This document shows, in pieces, positions 1 to 7,493 of a stretch of 44,199 nucleotides of DNA. A program made the position numbers and the translations under genes. The stretch is from a virus: the IMG/VR virus record IMGVR_UViG_3300018080_000278, positions 1 through 44,199 of that record; one strand, 5' to 3'. Each line of letters opens with the position of its first letter. Within the stretch, counting starts at the first letter, position 1. Under the pieces are notes generated by a model. That model had not been told where the DNA came from, made no database searches, and saw only the letters and a list, made by a program, of their open reading frames with translations.

Positions 1-231
1 CGCGAGACCCACCAGGTCTTCGACGCCCTGCCCACCAGGCAGATGCAGAAGCTGCGCCGGCAGGTCCTGCGCGAGGCCCTTGAGGCCGAGGGGCTCGACC
101 CGAACACCAAGGCGCGCTGGAGCCGGACGGCTGGCTGCAGCTGCGGCTGCTCCCCGGGCTTCATCCTGGAGGGCGACACCGGCAAGGACATCTTCGCCGA
201 CTTCATCGCCTGCTTCGCGAAGGAGGGCTGA
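1..231 (+). CDS. C-terminal part of a Cys-rich protein (5' end outside window)
   Basis: The frame is open from base 1 to the TGA at 229-231, giving 76 visible residues with no clear start. An ATG at 43 lies in frame, but the frame stays open upstream, so the gene probably begins before the window. The visible part is a charged helix-like stretch (residues 15-40) followed by a compact Cys cluster, CSCGCSPGF, suggesting a metal-binding knuckle. The next gene starts one base after the stop, so the two are probably translationally linked. I do not recognise the family with certainty; similar CxCxCSPGF endings are familiar from small phage proteins of unknown role. It probably belongs to an early or middle gene block, because a terminator-like hairpin separates it from the late operon. 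Confidence 0.6.
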   Translation, partial: RETHQVFDALPTRQMQKLRRQVLREALEAEGLDPNTKARWSRTAGCSCGCSPGFILEGDTGKDIFADFIACFAKEG

Positions 232-232
232 A

Positions 233-685
233 ATGAAATCGCACCGCATCATGGGAACCGAGGCCACGACCCGCTTCATCCTCGCCGGCAACGCGCGCTT
301 CACGGTGCTCAACACCGGCACCGGCAACCGCATCACCTACCGCGTCAAGCGGATGCCCGAGCGCCCCGGCCGCGACGCCGGCTGGTTCGTGAGCGTGCTC
401 ACGGGCAGCAACAACGACGGCGACTACAGCTACCTCGGCTGCATCTGGGAGGACCCCCAGGGCGGAGCGCCCCGCTACTACCACGGGCGGAACAGCCGCA
501 TCGGCCGCGACGCCATGAGCGCGAAGGCCTTCGAGTGGATCGCGCGGCGGCTCTTCGGCACGGGCTACCTGCCGAGCGGCATCGAGGTCTGGCACGAGGG
601 ACGCTGCGGGCGCTGCGGGCGCGCGCTGACGGTCCCGGAGAGCATCGCCACCGGGCTCGGCCCGGTCTGCGCGAGCGCGGCATGA
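233..685 (+). CDS. DUF6011-like zinc-binding protein
   Basis: A 150-residue protein starting at ATG 233, one base after the upstream stop, preceded by AGGAGGG at 221-227. The C-terminus (about residues 122-148) reads CGRCGRALTVPESIATGLGP followed by VCA. This is the CxxCGrxLtxpxSixxGxGPxC pattern of DUF6011, a small zinc-ribbon-like module common in phage and mobile-element proteins. The N-terminal 100 residues look like a mixed alpha/beta domain with several Tyr/Trp residues (SYLGCIWED, RYYHG) and no motif I know. The role is unknown; nucleic-acid binding is a guess from the zinc module. An upstream in-frame start at 80 would read through the preceding gene and give a low-complexity Arg/Ala/Ser N-terminus, so I reject it. 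Confidence 0.75.
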   Translation: MKSHRIMGTEATTRFILAGNARFTVLNTGTGNRITYRVKRMPERPGRDAGWFVSVLTGSNNDGDYSYLGCIWEDPQGGAPRYYHGRNSRIGRDAMSAKAFEWIARRLFGTGYLPSGIEVWHEGRCGRCGRALTVPESIATGLGPVCASAA

Positions 686-695
686 ACCACGAACG

Positions 696-713
696 GCCCC
701 CCTTCGGGGGGGC
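696..713 (+). promoter_or_regulatory. UUCG-capped hairpin upstream of a ribosome binding site
   Basis: G696 plus six C (697-702) pair with six G (707-712) plus C713 around the loop TTCG (703-706). A C(UUCG)G cap is among the most stable RNA tetraloops. The hairpin sits between two genes and ends immediately before the AGGAGGA Shine-Dalgarno (714-720) of the gene at 727. There is no T tract, so it is more likely an RNA stability or translation element than a terminator. Confidence 0.6.
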
Positions 714-726
714 AGGAGGACGACGC

Positions 727-915
727 ATGAGCAAAGAGACCCAAGGCCTGAAGACCCTCTACACCGACGCCCCCCACCACCGGCTGGCACGCTCCGTCGC
801 GGCGGTCCTGAACGTCACCCTGCGGGAGGCGACCGAGCGCCTGCTCCGGGGAGACCCCGAGGCCGGCAAGGTCGCGCGCAAGCTGGCCGACACCGTCGCC
901 CCTGTTCGCGCGTAG
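727..915 (+). CDS. Small helical protein of unknown function
   Basis: A 62-residue protein starting at ATG 727, chosen because AGGAGGA (714-720) lies 6 bases upstream. The sequence is Arg/Leu-rich and predicted helical, with a Val-Thr-Leu-Arg-Glu-Ala-Thr-Glu-Arg-Leu-Leu turn-helix that could be a small DNA-binding fold, but no family is recognised. It follows a very stable UUCG hairpin, and its own stop codon lies in the loop of the terminator-like hairpin that closes this gene block. It is the last gene before the late promoter. Confidence 0.6.
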   Translation: MSKETQGLKTLYTDAPHHRLARSVAAVLNVTLREATERLLRGDPEAGKVARKLADTVAPVRA

Positions 916-936
916 CGCGTCGAACGCTTCTTTCCT
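904..936 (+). terminator. Terminator-like hairpin closing the upstream gene block
   Basis: GTTCGCGCG (904-912) pairs with CGCGTCGAAC (916-925) with one bulged T (920) and the TAG stop codon as loop. It is followed by the T-rich run GCTTCTTTCCT (926-936). The T tract is imperfect but is the most terminator-like arrangement near here. Position between the last upstream stop and the promoter at 999 supports a transcription boundary. Confidence 0.55.
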
Positions 937-998
937 ACCAACGCCCCCTCCGTTCCGGCGTCAGCCGACACGCGCCAAAACAACGCCATCCTGGGGCA

Positions 999-1027
999 TT
1001 GACGCGAAACGGTCGCGATGCGATACT
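999..1027 (+). promoter_or_regulatory. Sigma70-like promoter for the late structural operon
   Basis: TTGACG (999-1004) is followed after exactly 17 bases by GATACT (1022-1027), matching TTGACA/TATAAT at 5 and 4 of 6 positions. It lies in the only clear intergenic gap of this region (916-1070), after a terminator-like hairpin and before a gene with RBS GGAGG (1061-1065). A start near 1034 would leave a short leader. No other intergenic promoter of this quality was seen by eye in the window. Confidence 0.6.
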
Positions 1028-1070
1028 GTTGGGTGAAAGGTCCTGGACCTGGACCACGACGGAGGCCCTC

Positions 1071-1388
1071 ATGCTTGCACGACTTGAGCTTGTAGTACCC
1101 ACCGAAGTAGCCAGCGGCGACCCCGTGGAGCTGGCCCGGTTTTGCGCGCAGCCGAACGCCGGCTGGGTGCAGATCCGCGGTGGCGTGACCGGCACCTATC
1201 ACATCGAGGGCTCGATGGTCCACGACAAGGAGGACCACTGGGAGCAGATCGGTGCGAACGTCACGGGAGACATGGCGTCGCCCATCGCCATCCCGGCCGG
1301 CTGGATGTTCATCCGTGTGCGCTGCAGCGTCTACACGAGCGGGACCCCCTACGGCTTCTTCGTTGGCGAAGACGTCAGGCAGCGATAA
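1071..1388 (+). CDS. Small beta-sandwich virion-type protein, first gene of the late operon
   Basis: A 105-residue protein starting at ATG 1071, with GGAGG at 1061-1065. A longer TTG-initiated reading from 999 would begin inside the promoter, so I reject it. The protein is beta-rich: GWVQIRGGVTGTYHIEG, then WEQIGANVTG, an Ile-Pro turn, and FIRVRCSVYTSGTPYGFF. The same order of strands and the YTSGTP turn recur at the C-terminus of the Kelch protein (about 39655-39880), where it reads VVFSGTFTATLRLEAR...YTSGTPYAQM. This suggests a shared structural or carbohydrate-binding module. The stop overlaps the next start (TAATG). Probably a virion component, function unknown. Confidence 0.65.
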   Translation: MLARLELVVPTEVASGDPVELARFCAQPNAGWVQIRGGVTGTYHIEGSMVHDKEDHWEQIGANVTGDMASPIAIPAGWMFIRVRCSVYTSGTPYGFFVGEDVRQR

Positions 1389-1849
1389 TGCCGGACGGCA
1401 TGGGTGGCGCTGGAATCGGCGCTGGCGGTGGCGCGGCTGCCGCAGCAATCGTCTACGCTCTGGACCGCATCTTCGGTTCGGGCAAAGCTGTCAAGAACCT
1501 CGACGACCGCTTCAAGGAGCTGCGCGAGGCGCTGGAGAAGGACATCGACTCCTTGCGCACCCTCGCGGAGCGCGCGACGGCGTTCGCCGAGAAGCTCCAC
1601 GACTGGCACAACGTGGCGGACCCAGACGACCCCTCGGGGAAGCTCTGGTACTTCTCCGTCTCGCTGCGCCGGCACATCGACTCTCTCCAAGCGAAGGTGT
1701 CCAAGCTGCTCGAGCTGCTCGACCAACTCGTGCGGCGGTTCGACAAATACAACAACACGATGGAGAAGCTCATCACGGTCGTGGAGCAGCTACAGAAGGA
1801 CGTCAATGCTCTCGGCCTGATGGTGAGCGGGATAAACAGGAGGCCCTGA
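1388..1849 (+). CDS. Membrane-anchored coiled-coil protein (lysis-module candidate)
   Basis: A 153-residue protein whose ATG (1388) overlaps the previous stop by one base. Residues 5-27 form a Gly/Ala-rich hydrophobic segment that could be one membrane span. The rest is mostly long amphipathic helix (KNLDDRFKELREALEKDIDS; SLQAKVSKLLELLDQLVRRF; TMEKLITVVEQLQKDVNALG). This is the architecture of some phage holin-associated or spanin-like proteins and of small phage membrane proteins with a coiled-coil tail, but no diagnostic motif is present. Neighbours are a Cys-rich protein and a 34-residue membrane peptide, which would suit a small lysis or membrane cassette. It could instead be a structural coiled-coil protein. 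Confidence 0.6.
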   Translation: MPDGMGGAGIGAGGGAAAAAIVYALDRIFGSGKAVKNLDDRFKELREALEKDIDSLRTLAERATAFAEKLHDWHNVADPDDPSGKLWYFSVSLRRHIDSLQAKVSKLLELLDQLVRRFDKYNNTMEKLITVVEQLQKDVNALGLMVSGINRRP

Positions 1850-2109
1850 TGGCTGATGAGGGGAAGGGCGCTGACCCGGGGCAGATCACGGTGTCTCGCT
1901 ACGACAAGAAAGAGCTGAAGGCGGAGATGGCGGAGCGCGCAAAGGCAGCTCAGAAGACACCCGGTCTCCCGTGCGGCTGCGAAGAGTGCGTTGACTGCGG
2001 CGAGTGCAAAGCGGACCTGGCGAAGGCGCGGCTGCGCCGGCAGAACACCTTGGTTACGCGGTTGAACTCCCGTGTGCTCGCGCTGCTCGAGCAGGCCACG
2101 GCAACGTAA
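1849..2109 (+). CDS. Small charged protein with CGCEECVDCGEC cluster
   Basis: An 86-residue protein; its ATG (1849) overlaps the upstream TGA, and AGGAGG (1838-1843) lies five bases before the start. Residues 1-40 are Lys/Glu-rich. The centre holds CGCEECVDCGEC, five Cys within twelve residues, probably a metal-binding knuckle or disulfide cluster. A basic helix (KARLRRQNTLVTRLNSRVLA) follows. I recognise no family. Coupling to the membrane proteins on each side suggests they are used together, but this is inference. Confidence 0.6.
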   Translation: MADEGKGADPGQITVSRYDKKELKAEMAERAKAAQKTPGLPCGCEECVDCGECKADLAKARLRRQNTLVTRLNSRVLALLEQATAT

Positions 2110-2111
2110 AA

Positions 2112-2216
2112 ATGTCTTGCAGCGAAGGGCTGCTTCAGGGGCTGGCGGTCATCGTCGTCAGCGTTGGGGTGGCCTGGCTTATCGCCGAGCTGGTGAAGAC
2201 CCTCGGCGGTCGATGA
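2112..2216 (+). CDS. 34-residue single-span membrane peptide (holin-like candidate)
   Basis: A short ORF, ATG 2112 to TGA 2216, fitting exactly between its neighbours. The peptide is MSCSEG followed by about 22 hydrophobic residues (LLQGLAVIVVSVGVAWLIAE) and a short basic end (LVKTLGGR). This is one transmembrane helix with a positively charged C-terminus. Such peptides serve as minimal holins or lysis regulators in some phages, but size and topology alone cannot prove this. The Shine-Dalgarno is weak, so it may depend on translation of the upstream gene. Confidence 0.55.
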   Translation: MSCSEGLLQGLAVIVVSVGVAWLIAELVKTLGGR

Positions 2217-2226
2217 GAGGTGAGAA

Positions 2227-4056
2227 ATGAACGACCGCGCGATGGCCCCCGAGGTAGACATCGAGCGCGCAGCCGCTGACGGAGCAAACGTCACGGTTCA
2301 CGTGTTCAAGCACGGCGGGAAGGTTAGCAAGAGCGGCCCATCCATCCCTGCTGGAAAGTCCGAGGACGACGAGGGCAAGTCGGTGTGGTCTGGCACCGAA
2401 ACCGTCGAGCCGCTCTACCCACCAGACTCGCTGCTCTTCCTCTACAACGTCAGCGACACCCTGCGGCAGTGCGTCGATGCGATGTCGACGAACATCGACT
2501 CGCACGGGCACATGTTCGAGCCGACCATCGACTTCGCAGCGGAGGACATCAAGGAGCAGATCGTTGCTGCGCTGATGAGCGACGGCGGCACCAAGGAGCC
2601 CGACGAGGAGACCATCGACCGCACCATCAAGGAGTGGAAGCGCGAGGCCCGCATCGAGCGCATCCGGCTCAAGAGCTACTTCGAGGGCGTTTGCTTCGAG
2701 TACTCGTTCATCGACCTTCGGCGCGCGACCACCACCGACAAAGAGACCGTTGGCTGGGGTGCGTGGGAGATCATCCGCGACAAGAAGAACGGCACCCCTG
2801 TGCGGTTCAAGCACGTCCCTTCACACTCGCTGCGGCTCTCCAAGGCCAGAACGCCCGTCGAGGTCGAAGAGCACCTTCCGGCCGGCGTGCTCAAAACCCG
2901 GACCGTGAGCGTGACCAGAAAGCTGCGGCTCGTGGTCCAGCTCGATGAAAGCGGCTCTGGGTTCACCTACTTCAAGACCTTCGGCGACCCGCGGCTCATC
3001 GGAACGGACGGCGAGGACTACACCGCGCCGGACGGTGGCGAGGCGAAGCAGATGCCCGAGGGCGTCGAGCCCGCGACCGAGATCTTGATGTTCCAGACCT
3101 ACTTCCCTGGGACCCCCTACGGAGTGGTGCGCTGGCACGGCATGATCCCGCAGATCCAAGGCACGCGAGAGGCGCAAGAAAACACGCTCGACTACCTGGA
3201 GAACAGCGCCATCCCGCGCGGCATGTTGCTCGTGGCCGATGGCCGGATGGGCAGCGACTCGGTCACGAAGCTGGAGAACTTCTTCAAGACCCTGAAGGGC
3301 GAGGCCGAAAACCGGATGGTGGTCGTCGAGGCAGAAACCCCTCGCGACAAAGCGCTGGAGCAAAGCGGGCGCGTTCAGATCCAGTGGGTGTCGTTCCGAA
3401 ACGAGCAGCGCGAAGACGCAACCTTCGCTGCATACATTGCGTCGAACGCACACGGCGTCGGCAGCACCTTCCGCATCCCTCCCATCCTGCGCGGCGACAC
3501 CAAGGACTTCAACCGCGCCACGGCGGTCGCGGCGCTTGAGTATGCCGAGGAGCAGGTGTTCACCCCCGAGCGCGAAGCGTTTGACTGGGTCATGAACCGC
3601 AAGATCCTGCCGCTGCTCGACGTCCGCTTTTGGAAGTATCGCTCCAGGGCACCGCGCAAGAGCGACCCGGAGGCGATGGCGAAGATCGCCGAGAGCTTCT
3701 TGAAGCACGCCGTGGTGGTCCCGTCCGAGATGCGCCCCCTCGCGGAGCGCGTGCTCGGCGTGGACCTGCCGAACGACGCAGCCGACTTCCAGCGGCTCCC
3801 CCTGCAGGCCTGGCTGGCTGGCTTCCAGCCGCCCCCTGTGCGGTCGGCAGGAGGCGATGGGCCGATGACCCCACCCCAGGCTGCTCCGCCCGACGTGGGG
3901 CAACAGGGCGGCGACACGGGGGAGAACGAGCCCACCCCCGATGACGAAGAGGCGCTGGCCCGGAAGATCCTGACCCTGAAGGCCAGGCTGGAGCGGGTCC
4001 GGGCGGCGCGGGAAGCGGCGCGGACCCTGGCTGCCGTGAGCGGTGACGACGACTGA
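2227..4056 (+). CDS. Portal protein (PBSX/phage_portal type)
   Basis: A 609-residue protein, in the usual portal range. It forms the dodecameric ring at the head vertex through which DNA is packaged and leaves. It starts at ATG 2227 after GAGAGGTGAGAA. Portal features include PPDSLLFLYNVSDTLRQCVD near residue 60 (the clip/wing start), YFPGTPYGVVRWHGMIPQIQ near 295, and the stem-crown stretch ENTLDYLENSAIPRGMLLVA, typical of PBSX-type portals (small or large ring residues followed by a disordered Nxx-rich turn). Residues 540-609 are a Pro/Gly linker and a charged helix. The TGA overlaps the MuF start, matching the conserved portal-MuF gene order. Confidence 0.9.
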   Translation: MNDRAMAPEVDIERAAADGANVTVHVFKHGGKVSKSGPSIPAGKSEDDEGKSVWSGTETVEPLYPPDSLLFLYNVSDTLRQCVDAMSTNIDSHGHMFEPTIDFAAEDIKEQIVAALMSDGGTKEPDEETIDRTIKEWKREARIERIRLKSYFEGVCFEYSFIDLRRATTTDKETVGWGAWEIIRDKKNGTPVRFKHVPSHSLRLSKARTPVEVEEHLPAGVLKTRTVSVTRKLRLVVQLDESGSGFTYFKTFGDPRLIGTDGEDYTAPDGGEAKQMPEGVEPATEILMFQTYFPGTPYGVVRWHGMIPQIQGTREAQENTLDYLENSAIPRGMLLVADGRMGSDSVTKLENFFKTLKGEAENRMVVVEAETPRDKALEQSGRVQIQWVSFRNEQREDATFAAYIASNAHGVGSTFRIPPILRGDTKDFNRATAVAALEYAEEQVFTPEREAFDWVMNRKILPLLDVRFWKYRSRAPRKSDPEAMAKIAESFLKHAVVVPSEMRPLAERVLGVDLPNDAADFQRLPLQAWLAGFQPPPVRSAGGDGPMTPPQAAPPDVGQQGGDTGENEPTPDDEEALARKILTLKARLERVRAAREAARTLAAVSGDDD

Positions 4057-6833
4057 TGTGCTACCTGTGCGAACACGTCGCCCCCCTTGAGATCCCGGCC
4101 CAGGGGCTCTACCTCTCCGATGCCGGCCGGCTGACCTTCATGGGCAACGACGCTGTTCGCGTGGCGGCGATGCTACCGAACGCCATCCCGGCGCGCGGCT
4201 ACGTCGCCATCCACAAGACTCGCAACGGTGTGTGGAGAGCGCGACGCCTGGATGCCTTGACGCTCGCCGATGCGAAGCGCACCGCGCTGGAGATGGGGCG
4301 GCACTCGGTCACCCCCGTGGTTCTCGGCGAGGTCGCCAAGATGGGCGGCGACCCGTTCAGCCCGGTGTTCATGATCTCAGCGGTGTCCCTGTTCGAGCCC
4401 GTGACAAAAGGCGACCTGCTTCGCAAGGCCATCGAGGCAGCGGACGACATCACCGACAACCTCAAGCTGCTGCGCGTCGAGAAGGCGAGCAAGAAAGACC
4501 CGTTCAGCAAGGTCGGGTTCGACACCTACGCAGCGAACCTGGTGAAGGCGCTGGAACAAAACCTCGGCACGCTTCCACAGGACGCCATCAACAGCGTCAT
4601 CAGCGGCAGCGGCATCAACTTCGCGGCAGCAAGCGAAGAGCAGATCAAGCAGTTCGCCAACAAGATGAACGCGGCGATGCGCGGCGCGCTGGGAACCAAG
4701 GAGTGGACCTCGGTGCAGAACAGCTTCGAGGTCCATCACAACCGTGTTCGGAAAGGCACCGTCGAGAAGGTCGTCGACAAGTACAACCTCGGCGTCTCGA
4801 CCGGGCTGGACCTGAAGGACAAGCGCGCCATCGCTCGTTCAGCGTCGGCGCGGACGACCTTCGTGCGCGACTTCTACAACGGCCAAATCTGCCCGAAGAC
4901 ATCAGACCGCGCGAAGCGCATCGTGCGTGAAGGGATGGAGCAAGGCTACGGCAGCCGAGAAATCGGCCGCGAGATGCGGCGCGAGCTTGGGCGCTACGTC
5001 CAGGAGCAGAACCGCGACTACTTCAACGTCGTCGCCGATGCGGCTGTGGCGCGGGCGCGCGAGCACACCGCGATGACAAAGTATGCCGAGGCCGGCGTCT
5101 CGGTGGTGTTGCTGTCCTCGGTGCTCGATGAGGCGACCACCGAAACCTGCCGCTGGCTGGACGGCAAGGTGCTCGAGGTCGAGCACTGCATGCAGAAGTA
5201 CAACCAGATGGACGAGGCGAACCCGGAGGAGGTCAAGTGGCGTCTTCCGTGGATGCGCGAGAAGACGCTGACCGATGGTCCGAACGCTGGCAAGCGGGCG
5301 ATCTTCATGGCGCGCGAGAAGGGCTGGCGGCAGGTCGCGGTGGTTCACAAGCCAGCCATCGGGACCCAGGGCACCGGGAGCTACAAGGGTTATGGCATGC
5401 CTCAGATGCAGAAGCTCGGGCTCGGCCCTCCTCCGTACCACGGGCACTGCCGGACAACGACCGTCCCAGACGTGTCGTACCATCCGGTCGTACAGCAGGA
5501 GCTTCCTGGCATGAGAAACCCGCGCGTTCCAGATCAGCGCAAGCAGCCGAAGCAGATGCCGCGCCCACGGAAGAAGATCGTCGGCCCCCAGGCGATGCTC
5601 GACGAAAAGTTGATGGGGACACACGGTGGCCAGGCGCTCCCGCTGGATGCCGAGGACATCGAGAACCAGGTGGTGCGCTTCCGCAAGGAGCGGGACAAGC
5701 AGGGCGAGTACTACGTGGTGTCGTTCCGCGTTCCGGCTGCGCGCGGCGTGCAGATGCGCAGCGATATGAAAAGGCAAGGAGCGAAGCAGAAGTCCCACGC
5801 GTTCAAGAAAGCGAAGCCAGGCGACACCAAGAAGCCCATCCAGCGGACCGGGGAATACTCGTCCATCGGGACCACCGTTCTGGAGCAGAAGTCCGGCAAG
5901 AGCATCGTGCGGCTTCACTCCGACAGCGGCCAGTTCGCGATGGAGAACCGCGTCGAGATCAAGGTCCGCACCGGGGACCCGAAGGCCGCGTTCGCTGAGT
6001 ACCAGCGGGTCATGCAGGACCTGAAGGTCAAGGACGCCACTGCGTTCCCAAGCCCGCAGGCGGCGCGCGCTGCGATGCAGGCGCGGCTCATTACGCAATG
6101 GGACAAGAACGCAGCGCAGACCCTCTCTGGGATGCGCAAGATCGACCCGGCCGAGATCGACAAGCTCTACGAGCAGGCTTCGAAGCGCAACCCCGGGATG
6201 CGCAAGGCGCTGAAGGACATGGAGAAGCGCGAGGTCTTCCCTGGGCACCAGGCGTTCTACTCTGAGGCGCAGGCGAAGGAGGCGCAGAAGGGCGGCGTGA
6301 AGTTCCTCTACCACGAGGCGACCGACCCCGCTGCTGTTGGTCACGTCTTCGGTGGCGACGGTCTGATGTCCTCGGTCAACCGCTTCGACCGAGGGGTTTT
6401 CACCACCGGCATGAGCACCAGCTCTGACTTCAGGACTGGTGGTGCGAGCGGCGTTTTCGTGCGCGCCAGCGCTCAGGCGAACCCTGGCGGCAAGCGCGGC
6501 TTCTACAACTACGGTCCCGTCCGGTTCATCATCGACCCGAAGCAGCTCGGTCGCACGGACTGGTGGGCATACAACTCAGACAGCTTCGGGCAGACCGGGC
6601 GGCAGTCTCTCGGTGGGCGTTCCTACGTGAAAGACGTCGGCGGTCCGAAGCAATACAACGGTCGCTCGAACGAGATCATGTTCGAGCAGGGCATCCCGAA
6701 GGAGGCCATCAAAGGCGTCTACGTCCGAGGGACGACAACGCGCAGGAAGGTCCTTGCCGACCTCAAGGCGCGCGGCATCAAGGAGATCAATGGCACCCCC
6801 ATCGAGAAGTTCGTCAAGCTCGGCGGCGACTAG
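4056..6833 (+). CDS. MuF-type minor head protein with long C-terminal extension (possible effector domain)
   Basis: A 925-residue protein that starts inside the portal stop codon. About residues 190-470 resemble phage Mu gpF/SPP1 gp7 head-morphogenesis proteins: helices around RIVREGMEQGYGSREIGREM, then DEATTETCRWLDGKVL (from about residue 358) and the closing PPYHGHCRTTTVPD (near 460). This part normally sits at the portal inside the head and may be injected with DNA. The family core is much shorter than this protein. Residues 470-730 are a Lys-rich linker and helices. Residues 735-925 form a separate alpha/beta domain with FLYHEATDP (His753), RGVFTTG and SNEIMFEQGIPKEAIKGVYV (Glu873, Glu877), an order reminiscent of H-Y-E ADP-ribosyltransferases. 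The enzyme call is tentative; the MuF call is firm. Confidence 0.85.
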   Translation: MCYLCEHVAPLEIPAQGLYLSDAGRLTFMGNDAVRVAAMLPNAIPARGYVAIHKTRNGVWRARRLDALTLADAKRTALEMGRHSVTPVVLGEVAKMGGDPFSPVFMISAVSLFEPVTKGDLLRKAIEAADDITDNLKLLRVEKASKKDPFSKVGFDTYAANLVKALEQNLGTLPQDAINSVISGSGINFAAASEEQIKQFANKMNAAMRGALGTKEWTSVQNSFEVHHNRVRKGTVEKVVDKYNLGVSTGLDLKDKRAIARSASARTTFVRDFYNGQICPKTSDRAKRIVREGMEQGYGSREIGREMRRELGRYVQEQNRDYFNVVADAAVARAREHTAMTKYAEAGVSVVLLSSVLDEATTETCRWLDGKVLEVEHCMQKYNQMDEANPEEVKWRLPWMREKTLTDGPNAGKRAIFMAREKGWRQVAVVHKPAIGTQGTGSYKGYGMPQMQKLGLGPPPYHGHCRTTTVPDVSYHPVVQQELPGMRNPRVPDQRKQPKQMPRPRKKIVGPQAMLDEKLMGTHGGQALPLDAEDIENQVVRFRKERDKQGEYYVVSFRVPAARGVQMRSDMKRQGAKQKSHAFKKAKPGDTKKPIQRTGEYSSIGTTVLEQKSGKSIVRLHSDSGQFAMENRVEIKVRTGDPKAAFAEYQRVMQDLKVKDATAFPSPQAARAAMQARLITQWDKNAAQTLSGMRKIDPAEIDKLYEQASKRNPGMRKALKDMEKREVFPGHQAFYSEAQAKEAQKGGVKFLYHEATDPAAVGHVFGGDGLMSSVNRFDRGVFTTGMSTSSDFRTGGASGVFVRASAQANPGGKRGFYNYGPVRFIIDPKQLGRTDWWAYNSDSFGQTGRQSLGGRSYVKDVGGPKQYNGRSNEIMFEQGIPKEAIKGVYVRGTTTRRKVLADLKARGIKEINGTPIEKFVKLGGD

Positions 6834-6855
6834 CTTTGACTTCGCCACCCACAAG

Positions 6856-7179
6856 GTGTGCGTGTTGCTGACCGACGGCATCGGTCCGTACCTCATGGTG
6901 CGGCCGACGCGCAAGATGGTGGACGGCGTGGATAGCATCGTGTTCGACACCGGCGAGCGCATCATGGTTCGCGAGGTGGAGCGCGTGCTGAAAGAGGACC
7001 TCGACGAGCTGGAGTTCAAAGACCACGGGCGGACGCACCGCGTCATCCCGCTGACCATGAAGACCTACAAGCGGCACATCGAGTCGGTGCTCATGGATAA
7101 GCCCGACGAGAAGTTCAGGAGCGACGAGGAGCTGGTGGACTACGTTCTGGCGGCGTCGCCACAGGAGGTACTGTTATGA
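6856..7179 (+). CDS. Small acidic head-region protein, start uncertain
   Basis: The frame is open to TGA 7179, overlapping the next ATG as TTATGA. The start is uncertain: GTG 6856, GTG 6862 and ATG 6895 are in frame and none has a strong Shine-Dalgarno. A TTG at 6754 has AGGAAGG upstream, but it would add a low-complexity Arg/Ser segment encoded over the end of the MuF gene. With GTG 6856 the protein has 107 residues, beginning with strands (LLTDGIGPYLMVRP, DSIVFDTGERIMV) and ending in a charged helical half (EVERVLKEDLDELEFKDH; DEELVDYVLAASPQEVLL). No family recognised. Position between the minor head gene and the capsid protease suggests a head-assembly accessory role. Confidence 0.65.
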   Translation: MCVLLTDGIGPYLMVRPTRKMVDGVDSIVFDTGERIMVREVERVLKEDLDELEFKDHGRTHRVIPLTMKTYKRHIESVLMDKPDEKFRSDEELVDYVLAASPQEVLL

Positions 7180-7493
7180 GCGATATGATTCAGACCCTGC
7201 GAAAGGGAGGCGTCGGCGTGCGCGACCTGGCCAACCTCACGATGGGCATCGAGAAGGCTGTCGTGCTCTCCATCCAGAACAGGCCGCAGCGCGAGGGCGG
7301 CGTCACCGAACACGAGATGAAGCGGCGCGCGAAGTGGTGCGTCGACACTGCGCTGATGCTGATGAGGGACTACCAGTGGTCCTCCGAGCGCGTCTGCGAT
7401 ACCTTGCCCGAAGCGCTGGTGACGTACCTCGACACCGGCGACTTCATCCCGAGCCCGCATCGCAGCTGGGTTCAGAGGGGAGTAGAAGCATGA
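7176..7493 (+). CDS. Small head-region protein of unknown function
   Basis: A 105-residue protein with ATG 7176 overlapping the previous stop (ATGA) and CAGGAGG at 7161-7167. It is predicted mostly helical: LRKGGVGVRDLANLTMGIEK, then a Lys/Arg helix with WCVDTALMLMRDYQWSSERV. No motif I recognise. Its TGA overlaps the start of the methylase/ligase/protease fusion (CATGA), so the three genes from 6856 to 10270 form a tightly coupled translation unit between the minor head protein and the scaffold. Confidence 0.7.
   Translation: MSDMIQTLRKGGVGVRDLANLTMGIEKAVVLSIQNRPQREGGVTEHEMKRRAKWCVDTALMLMRDYQWSSERVCDTLPEALVTYLDTGDFIPSPHRSWVQRGVEA

Noticed and set aside
6754-6855. An upstream TTG start with AGGAAGG for the gene ending at 7179
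   Set aside because: It would add an Arg/Ser/Ala low-complexity N-terminus coded over the MuF end; this looks like out-of-frame reading. Not fully excluded.
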